This document shows positions 55,959 to 64,000 of a stretch of DNA of 64,000 bases, in pieces. The notes under the pieces are model-generated. The model had not been told where the DNA came from. It searched no databases and saw only the letters and a list, made by a program, of their open reading frames with translations. This stretch comes from Tetrapyrgos nigripes (Eukaryota > Basidiomycota > Agaricomycetes > Agaricales > Campanellaceae): NCBI GenBank assembly GCA_013368315.1, contig JAACJM010000003.1, forward strand, positions 1,240,001-1,304,000, in the 5' to 3' direction. The stretch's first letter is position 1; each line of letters begins with the position of its first letter. Position numbers and translations under genes: made by a program.

Positions 55959-57344
55959 ATGTCTGAAGCTTTCGACGCTCGTCTGGCCCATCTAGAGCAG
56001 GCTTCTCAGAGTCAGAGTGAGTAACTTGCTGAGATCCTCGCTGCTCTCCAAGGCTGAAATCCCCCTCCACCTCCACCTCCTCAACCCCCATCACAACACC
56101 CCACTCGACGACCATCCTCTGCCTCATCTTCTACCCCTTCCTCTCATCACTCTTCTGGAGCTTCACATGCTAAGGCGTCCCCACCTGGCATCTTCGACGG
56201 TCAACGTTCTAATGGCCGAGTCTGGTGGACTAGTGCAATCATTTATGCCAGCACAGTTCGTTTCCAAGACAACATCACCAAGATCATGTGGGCATTGTCT
56301 TACTTCCAGACAGGTCGTGCTGCCACCTACTGCCAGAGCCTCATCAACCACGAACACCTCTATGGCTCCTCCTGTTTCGATACCTGGGAAGAGTTTGAAA
56401 AGGAGTTCATTAGGGAGTTCATGCCAGAAGATGAACGCACTCAGGCTAGCCTCACCTTAGAAGGTGCCTCCTACTTTCAAGGCACCACTTCTGTGGATGA
56501 ATATGTCGACAACTTCCGTGCTCTTATCACTATGGCTGGCCTTAACATCGAGCCTGTCCTTTATTCCACAAACCCCACAAACCCTGCCATCAAGGCCCGA
56601 CTTGAGGATGCGAAACATGTCGGTCAGACAGTGGTCCTCAAGCTCCGACGTGGACTGTGGCCCACTTTAGAAAAGAAGGTTGCAGAGGCAGAAGCTCGTC
56701 CACAGGAATGGGACGTCATGGCTTGGTATTCCCTGGCCAAGAGGTTTGATAAGCACGAACGGGAAGATGCAATCTTCCGTAGTGCTCAGAGAAGTGTGCC
56801 CCCTGGTCCACCCAAGCCTTCCTTCCCCTCTCGTACTCAACCTCAGGGCCATTCCCTCTTCCCAATCCAGTTCCCTGACCCCGCTCCCACTCCCACTCCT
56901 GCCTCTTGTGTACCAGCCCCCGCCCAAGCTCCTCTTGCCCAAGGCATTCCCATGGAAGTCGACACTTTGAGACAGAGGTTCCTAGCCTGTCGCACCTGTT
57001 ACACGTGTGGCAAGACTGGTCACTTCTCTGCAGTGTGCCCAGACCACCAACGTGAACATGTTCGTGTCATGGACATGTCTATCAATGACTGGCAGGAGAT
57101 CGCAGAAGCGTACGCAGCTTTCCAGGACTTCCAAGCTGCTCCAATGAATGAGCCTACTCAGGAGGATTTTGCCAAGGACCAGGAGTGATGGACACGCCCT
57201 CATGGTCAAAAAATAATTGCTTCGCATGTTTATCTACAGACTCTGCCAATGATAATGATTGTATCTCCATCTCTGAGTCCACGTTGATACGCCTGCCAAA
57301 AACTCGACTAGAACGAGTTAAAAAGCGTACATATATCAAGTATA
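55959..57344 (+). pseudogene. Gypsy element 1 gag and start of pol
   Basis: Gag starts MSEAFDARLAHLEQASQSQS at ATG 55959. In-frame TAA (56022-56024) and TGA (56055-56057) fall in the N-terminal linker, before a proline run and PPGIFDGQRSNGRVWWTSAI. The main open part, 56286-57188, has the capsid (INHEHLYGSSCFDTWEEFEK; TQASLTLEGASYFQGTTSVD) and the zinc knuckle CYTCGKTGHFSAVC (CX2CX4HX4C), ending near FAKDQE. Pol begins at about 57187 (DTPSWSKNNCFACL) and similarity is lost by about 57320, where the next gypsy element's sequence starts. No protease, RT or integrase remains. Confidence 0.8.
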
Positions 57345-58722
57345 CGGATATATTGTGTCTGTTTACTAGGGAATAAGGACTGAAGCGAGCCCAATCTATC
57401 AGTTAAAGTGATTCTAGAGGCAACGTTCGCGAGCGCGATACGAAATAAGGCTAAGTAGCCTCGAGAGGATGGTACATAAGTCCCTCAAGCTACTAAGTTC
57501 GATGTTTGAGTACTAGACTGCTCGTATACGTTTATACGTACATACCCAAGGCACTTGTTCACGAGTAGCCACCTCGCGAGCAGTATAAGTACGCGTTACC
57601 TCTATTCATGATCCATGGGATTACCAATGTGACATAGACTCAAGAAGATAAGATACAAGACTAAAGGAGATGAATGATAACAAGGAGAAACCTCAGATAG
57701 GTGCCTTTGTGAAGTATCCCGGAGACATTCCAATAGTTCGCAAACCTGGTTAGATCTACTCAAGCTAAAGCTAAGATCGTCGTGATGTTGCCAAATGATC
57801 AAGATCTACCTCACCCCTCCTAAAGACACCAAAGAAGATAGTTCCGACGGATCTAGAGACTTACTGAGGCCCTCTAGAGGACTCTAGTAGGGATGGAGAT
57901 ATCGGAACCTATGAAAGACTGCTCGCGAGCATTGGAAGAGGTTCGCATGTGATACCCAATGAGGTTACCGGTACGAGTACCGCTCTAGACCTCCATTACC
58001 AAGAAGCTAGCATGTGCTACATATACCCTGGCCCTCTCGCGAGGACTCTGTACATATTCTGATTGGACGATTCATGTAAATACTGTTCGCGTATCTCTCT
58101 CCTTAGTTACTTTCATTCAATCTCTCGTGTTTCACTATATAATATTGCGGACTTTAAATAATATTAGCTACCGTACAGTTCTAGGACCTCTAGAGTATAA
58201 AAGGACGAAGTACTCGTAGCTAGAAAACCAGATTAGTACTCGCGTGTATTGCTGCAGATTCTGGATAACTCTCGAGAGAAGATTAGGTCTCTCGCTTGCC
58301 CAGGCCAGCTTTATATCAATAGGAATTTCTACAAAAACCCAAAACTTTAAAGACTCGAACATTAGTTCACCCTAAGACAAAGATTGTTGTGATTGCATTG
58401 GCATATTGGCCCCATATTGTGTTTATTGAACTTAGGCATATTGGCCTCATTGTGTTATTGAAGATCTAGGCAATTGGCCTCTTATTGTGTTTATCTCGAA
58501 GTCAAGAAGACTGTCAATTGTGACCATTGTTATTGTTGAACCCCCTATTGTTCCTCAATCGGTTCTAGAGCTGTTTACCTTTAAGCTACACAAGTTATAC
58601 GAGTGTTCTGCCACTTTGGATCACCTCGCATTATATAGCAGGATTGGTGTTTGTGTGTTTTTGGTGTTGTTAGCTTCGATCTTCGAAGCTATTAGCATTA
58701 TCCACTTGCCAGCCTATTATAT
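57345..58722 (+). mobile_element. Probable 5' LTR region of gypsy element 2
   Basis: About 1.35 kb without protein motifs precedes the primer-binding site at 58723, as expected for a long LTR. It is rich in TCGCGA (near 57428, 57573, 57932, 58033). Exact ends cannot be set because the 3' LTR lies outside the window. A short tandem repeat at 58399-58497 (about 42-bp units containing ATTGGCC and TATTGTGTTTAT) lies within it. Confidence 0.5.
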
Positions 58723-58740
58723 TGGAGCCCACTGCGAGGG
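58723..58740 (+). other. Putative primer-binding site
   Basis: TGGAGCCCACTGCGAGGG starts with TGG, the complement of a tRNA CCA end, and lies between the LTR-like region and the gag leader. The tRNA was not identified. Confidence 0.5.
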
Positions 58741-58860
58741 GGTATCCATATAACTTAAGCTTACAAGCTCAAGAACTATAAAAGAAGCAACGCGCTTCAA
58801 CCACCTTGGTGATACTTTGGATCGTGAAGTATTACTGCTACGTTTTGGATTACGCGAAGT

Positions 58861-60740
58861 AGTTATCCGGCAAGATTATCCCAACAGATAAGCTTAACGG
58901 TGGCCATTGGACGAATCCATCAAAAAGAAGGACAGTACAAAGACTAGAGCGAGTTCCTGAACCAGAACCGGCTACGTCTTCACCTATCTTTCAACCTTAT
59001 CCAAAGAACCCTCAAAGAACGCAGCTTGTCTCCAGAAGACGACGAGCGAACAGCTCTATTGAAAGTTTATCTCTTGAACCAGTTCCAAGTCAGGCTACTG
59101 AACCTAGTACGTCTGCGAACCTTCAAGAAGTAGAAGAACAAGAACAACAAAGTTTATCTTCGTTATCACCCTCGATAGACTTAGATTTCGCACTCCTTCA
59201 ACCAGATTCACCCTCTACCATGTCAGGTCAAAGAGCTCAATCTGAACCAGCAGGAGAGGAGGAAGTCAGATTGAATAATACGACAATTCCGAACTTCAAA
59301 GTGACTAATGAAGTCTTGAGACAAGTACAAGACGATAAGCTGCCCAAACGAAAAGATGGTCCTTACTTTACTGTCGATCGTGCACCAGACCTAATGAAGT
59401 TCCTAGACGAACTGGAAGAACTATTCCAGAATAGAAAGGTTACGGAGGCTGACGCGAAGATCCTCATTGCTGTTAAGTACATGGAGTACGAAACCAAGAA
59501 GTTACACTATGACTTGGCAGTGGAATGTAAAGGAGACTACGAGAAATTCACCGAGAAGCTGAAAGACTGCTATCCGGAGTCCATAGATAATGGGAAAGGA
59601 AGTCTGATATGACTTCGCGACATAGTGAACAAGTATCGACTGATTCCATTAGGGCAACACGAGAAGGTCCTAAAGTTCACTCGTGAGTTCAAGCTTGAGG
59701 CAAACAAGCTTATGGGTGATGAACCCATTCTCTCGAATGCAGAAGCAGTTGCCCTCTACATGATGGCATTCGCGGACGAGTTCATAATGTCCATGCGAAC
59801 TGTTATGCCGAGACCTAGCGAGAAGAGAAGGATTGAAGATCCTTACCCTATAGACACCATTTACGAAGTGGCTATATATACAGCGAGCTTTCAATTGGCC
59901 ACAGCATTTGGTCTAGGAATGAACCCCTTGACCATGGGAGCTACTAATCCTGAGCAATTAGGAGGAAGAGCTTCGCTGAACCCTTTGAGTTGGTCGCAGC
60001 CAAGTGCTAAAGTGACTGTAGGAGAAAGCTCTCGAACCATTACTTATCCTGCCAATAGGACAGGTATCAAACTAGAAGGAGACGAATTAAGTAGTCGACT
60101 TCTAGCAACCATGGACAAGAATGAAGCTACCTTGAAGGAGCTGAATACCCATTTGTCTAGCGGAGTTCTAGCTAGCTTAGCAAAGGCTCTCGTGAACAAT
60201 CAAGGGAGTACCCCTAGAGCTATAGGCTCTGGTGGGTATAACAGTAATCATCAAGACAGGCATCGTTTCGAACCTCGTTCTAGAGACTTTAAGTGTTATT
60301 TTTGTGGGTCCCCCGAGCATGGTGTTCAAGATTGTCCTATACAGGACGAGTACATCAACATGAGGAAATGGATTCGCAAGGATTCTAACACTGGAAAGTT
60401 TGTCCTCAAAGATGGTACACCTGCTCCACTAGGAGATGATAGAGAGTCTCACGCTGTGAAAGTCGAGAGGATTGCCAAAGCTCGTGGATGGGATGTGGCC
60501 ATCACTAAGGCAGTCATGTTTATGACGGAAGAAGAGTATGAGGATGCATATGCTAAACCAATGGATTACTCTGTTAATGATCTTATGGAGACTCTGAATG
60601 GCTTTATGACGAAGGTTACCACGTCAAATAGTCAGTTAGGAGAAAGAATGGAAGCCCTAGAGGCTACGCGAAGGGATGAGTTGAGCATCTACAATACTAC
60701 AGTCAACTCGCATAGTACTTCAGAAGGGCCGGGAAACTGA
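58861..60740 (+). pseudogene. Gypsy element 2 gag
   Basis: The annotated-style start is ATG 59220 (MSGQRAQSEPAGEEEV), but the same frame is open upstream to about 58861 (KIIPTDKLNGGHWTNPSKRR) without an ATG. After FTEKLKDCYPESIDNGKGSL a TGA (59610-59612) interrupts; the frame continues LRDIVNKYRLIPLGQHEKVL to 60740. A zinc knuckle CYFCGSPEHGVQDC (CX2CX4HX4C) lies at about 60296-60337, followed by a basic region and a coiled coil (EALEATRRDEL). Capsid-like helices include GDEPILSNAEAVALYMMAFA. This is the structural polyprotein that packages element RNA. A single stop suggests fairly recent decay. Confidence 0.8.
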
Positions 60741-60748
60741 AGACTCTG

Positions 60749-63700
60749 ATGATCGGGCCTACAACGACTCAATCAGTTCTCGTTGTGAACAAAAAGGCCC
60801 CTGAGGAGAAACGAATTCGACTCCCACCCGTTCCATCTGTAGTAATCCCTGTTCTGTCAAAGAAGAACAGAGAAGTATACCAACCACCGCAAGTAAGAGA
60901 GAGGAAAGATAAAGAGACAGAAGATGCTTCGAGACCAAGAAATGAAGACTCGCGAAGCAACAAGAATCAAGAAGAAACAAAAGTGACCAAACCTACTACA
61001 ACTGTTCGACCTGCTCTACCGCTAGGAAGACCTTTTGATAGACTTATACCCATAAACCAGGACAGGATAACAAACACGATTCGTCCTGCAATACCCAAAC
61101 GTTCATCGAGAGCATTTATAGAGGAAGAAGAGGAATGGGTCAGTGTAGCAGATTTGATCGTGAAAGAAGAACTAGATACCAAAATGGCTCATCATAAGAG
61201 CGCTGGTGATGAAGGGATAGCGGAAAAGATTCTTAGAGGAGAACTAAACCTTACTGCTCGAGAGATATTATCTGTTTCCCCATCAGTGCGAAGGATTCTT
61301 GCTCGCAAGGTAAGGAACCTAGCTATGAAACCGTCAAAAATGGCTGCACATGTGAAGAAAGGTCCTGCCATAAGTATGAAGTCTATGCCAGCGTCTCAAC
61401 CTGAGGAAGTACAATACTTTAACGTTGAAGACATGAGCAGCTATACTTATGAAGTCCTCATTAATAGTTGAGAGTTAGTCCATCGAGATCCTGTCGAACA
61501 GTTCTTAAAGGATAGACCTCGCGAGGACAGGGATAAGAAGTTTGTTCTAGCAAGTCGCCCTAGCGAGATGTTGAGAGTAACCTGCCCCAAGATCAACGGT
61601 AAACGACAAGTAGAGTGTGTAATGGATAGTGGTTCTCAAATCATATCCATGAACAGTGATGTTGCCGTGAAATTGGACTTACATTGGGATCCTGACATTG
61701 TGATCCATATGCAAAGTGCTAATGGTGATCTTAACCCCACGCGAGGCCTCACGAAGAATGTACCTGTAGTTTTTGGAGAGATTTTGATTTATCTTCAGAT
61801 TCACATCATAGATGATACCCCTTATGAAGTTCTTATAGGGAGACCCTTTGATGTTCTTTGTGGAATGCAAATCAACAACGACGTAGATGGAGGTCAAGTT
61901 ATTACGCTAACTGACCCCAACTCCGGTAGAAGATGTTGTATGGGAACATATCCTCGAGGAGGATCTCCTGTAGCGGCCCTCAGGAAGCAGAATGTACCTA
62001 CTACCTCTGTAGTCGAGCCTGATACAGCCTCGAATGAAGAGAAGAAGACTAGGTCTGAATCTGCTGAACCTGAAGAGAAAGATAGCGCATCTCGAGAAAC
62101 AAATTTTCTTCGGACCTCGATGAACTCTTGAATCAAGAGGGAGAGGTGGCCATAAGTTTTCATTTTGACGAGAATGGTGATATCCTAATTGATGGATATT
62201 CAGTGCCAGAGAAGGATCGAACGTTCAGAAAAGAAGAAATATGTGAGTCGTACACGTACGCGAGCATGGCTCACATCGAGAAGACAGACACTAAAGCAGC
62301 GCAATTGCTACAAAGTCTTTTACAAGAAAGACAAAGTGGTGATGCGAGTTCATATACTCTACATCGAGTCGGAATAGATGAGTTCCCTGCGCGAGGAGTC
62401 TCACAGACAGAAGGAACCTCGCGTTTTGACGCCGGAGTGGTAGAAGTATATGGTAAGTATAAGTCAGTCGCTATAAAGGTTCGACCGGTCAAAGATACCT
62501 TACCTGAAGAATTCAGAATCACTAGGGACATCACTGGCAACCCTCTCGAAGGTATGCCAGTACTTAATCCCAACCCGCCCAAGTTTGTGCCTGGTGAAAG
62601 GTACACTCTCGAACGTAAAGAAATCATAGACGCGAACCATCTGGAAGGATTTCTACAACCAGAGGAACGAAAACTGTTGCATGATTTCATGTTGAAACAC
62701 GAACCAGGCTTCGCGTGGCAGACTAGCGAAGCAGGGAACTTCAAACGAGAATTCTTCCCTCCAATTCGTATTCCTACAGCTCCACATGTTCCCTGGAACG
62801 AAAGACCTATTCCAGTTACTCCTGGCAAGCATAAAGAGGTCTACGACCTCATTCGCGAAAAGATTGCAGCTGGTACTTATGAACCCTCGAATGGTTCATA
62901 CAGGGGTAGATGGTTCTGCGTACTTAAGAAAGATGGCAAGGTTCGAATTGTACATAGTCTAGAGCCCTTGAACAAAGTAACTATTCAGCATGCAGGTATT
63001 CCACCTGCCACTGCTGATGTTGCTAGGAACTTCATGGGTGCCTCTTGTCTAGGGCTATTCGATATATTTGTTGGTTATGATCACAGGTATCTCGCTCCTG
63101 AGTCGCGAGACATGACAGCGTTCCAAACACCCTTTGGATTGCATAGACTTGTCAAGCTACCTATGGGTTGGACGAATTCGGTCCCAATATTCCATGATGA
63201 TGTTACCCACATCTTCAAGGATGAGATACCTCATCTAACTATACCTTATATTGACGATGTACCTGTTCGAGGACCACCTACTAGGTACGAGTTAACTGGA
63301 GGCGGCTACGAGACTATACCAGAGAACCCAGGCATAAGAAAATTCGTTTGGGAACACTTCCAAGGCTTAAATAGGATCGTTCAACGACTGACCTATGCTG
63401 GAGGAATGTTCTCAGGCAAGAAGAGTTTCTTGTGTGTACCACAAGCTACTGTGGTAGGACACTTATGCTCTTATGAAGGACGCGAGATAGATCCTAAAAA
63501 GTTGGAGACCTTGATATCATGGCCTACACCTTTAAATCTACCCGAACTAAGAAGTTTCCTAGGGACATCGGGTCAGCTGCGAATGTTTGTTAGAGACTAC
63601 GCAAAGATAACAGCGGCGTTAAACAAGCTTACGGGAAAAGTCCCATGGACTTGGGGTCCAGAGCAGCAGAGCGCCTTTGATAAAGTAAGGTTGCGCTCGT

Positions 63701-64000
63701 GATAGCCCCACCACTACGAGCAGTGAATTACGATGATAAAGAAGGAATTTGTGTGGGAGTAGATACTTCCTATATGGCTGTCGGTTATTACTTGTACCAG
63801 GTTGATCCTCACGATCCTAAGAAGAAGAACTACATTTACTTTGGTTCAATAACTCTTAACGAGAGGGAAGCTAGATTCTCTCAACCTAAACGAGAGTTGT
63901 ATGGTTTGAAGCTAGCACTCGAAGATTCGTATTATACGACTTATGGATGTAGGAAACTGAAAGTATATACCGATGCGAGCTATATCAAAGGCATGCTTGA
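60749..64000 (+). pseudogene. Gypsy element 2 pol, incomplete at right edge
   Basis: Pol follows gag in the -1 frame (about 60749), compatible with the gag-pol frameshift of Ty3 elements. Order: a linker; aspartic protease with VMDSGSQIISM and EVLIGRPFDVL (61620-61860); reverse transcriptase with KKDGKVRIVHSLEPLNKV, FQTPFGLHRLVKLPMGW and the catalytic YIDD (63249-63260); and RNase H (GVDTSYMAVGYYLYQ, FSQPKRELYGLKLAL, KVYTDASYIKG) running off the window. Damage: TGA at 61469-61471, frame changes near 62100 and near 63687 just before IAPPLRAVNYDD. Integrase and the 3' LTR would lie beyond 64000. Confidence 0.85.

Noticed and set aside
55744..56127. 127-codon minus-strand ORF
   Set aside because: Antisense to the gypsy 1 leader and gag N-terminus, which has a better family match.
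14159..59612. TGA recoded as sense codon (genome-wide code change)
   Set aside because: MPDU1, GST and other frames end normally, the F-box and NLR genes end in TGA, and TAA/TAG stops occur in the same relics.
62271..62828. 185-codon minus-strand ORF
   Set aside because: Antisense to the gypsy pol frame, which has clear motifs.

Overview
The window reads as a transposon-rich accessory region of a basidiomycete, most likely an Agaricomycete. The grounds are many genes with short (about 45-60 nt) GT-AG introns, the gene families present (F-box-like proteins, NACHT-WD40 NLR-like protein, multi-exon cytochrome P450, stand-alone alpha-kinase domain, Agaricomycete-type GST), and abundant hAT, PIF/Harbinger, Tc1/mariner, LINE and Ty3/gypsy sequence. 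Only two ordinary protein genes look fully intact: an MPDU1-like dolichol-sugar utilisation protein (25855-27053, +) and a glutathione S-transferase (38171-39027, +). An intron-containing tRNA-Gly(GCC) lies at 27506-27598.

Layout, 1-25 kb. The 3' end of an unrecognised gene is followed by a short TIR element (1363-1850). Next is a truncated F-box promoter copy joined to a chitin synthase relic (3236-4594) that is split by a 525-bp hAT element with a perfect 8-bp duplication. A P450 pseudogene (5313-7969, -) follows, then a second, deleted F-box copy. An NLR-like gene (11224-15226) has about 14 near-identical WD40 repeats and a premature TGA in repeat 9. After it come an unrecognised repeat-family gene with a Cys cluster, a CAF16-like ABC ATPase relic truncated by a LINE tail, and the third, nearly complete F-box gene (23640-25365, one frameshift).

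Layout, 25-42 kb. After MPDU1 and the tRNA comes a 5,954-bp hAT element (27781-33734) flanked by a perfect GTGCTGCT duplication. It carries a decayed transposase and, nested inside it, a solo LTR (GCTAT duplication) and a Tc1/mariner fossil. A second hAT family follows (35487-36818, perfect GGCGCAAA duplication); it is an internal-deletion derivative that kept the N-terminus and the dimerisation domain. Next are a GST pseudogene and the intact GST, a Myb/SANT-like gene split by a 314-bp TIR element, and a decayed integrase-core-domain gene (-).

Layout, 42-64 kb. This part holds tandem repeats, an alpha-kinase relic and a gene-poor stretch. A PIF/Harbinger element has a transposase on - and a convergent second ORF on +, with a roughly 2.1-kb foldback structure sitting in one transposase intron. 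After it come another GST pseudogene, a Ty3/gypsy LTR plus gag fragment, and a second, longer gypsy element that runs off the right edge in RNase H.

The host genes show no common pathway; what unites the window is serial insertion and decay. In several unrelated relics a stop codon sits where the family or neighbouring repeats point to CGA, CAA or TGG, which suggests C-to-T (CpG-type) mutation. All assignments come from reading motifs by eye; no database search was run.
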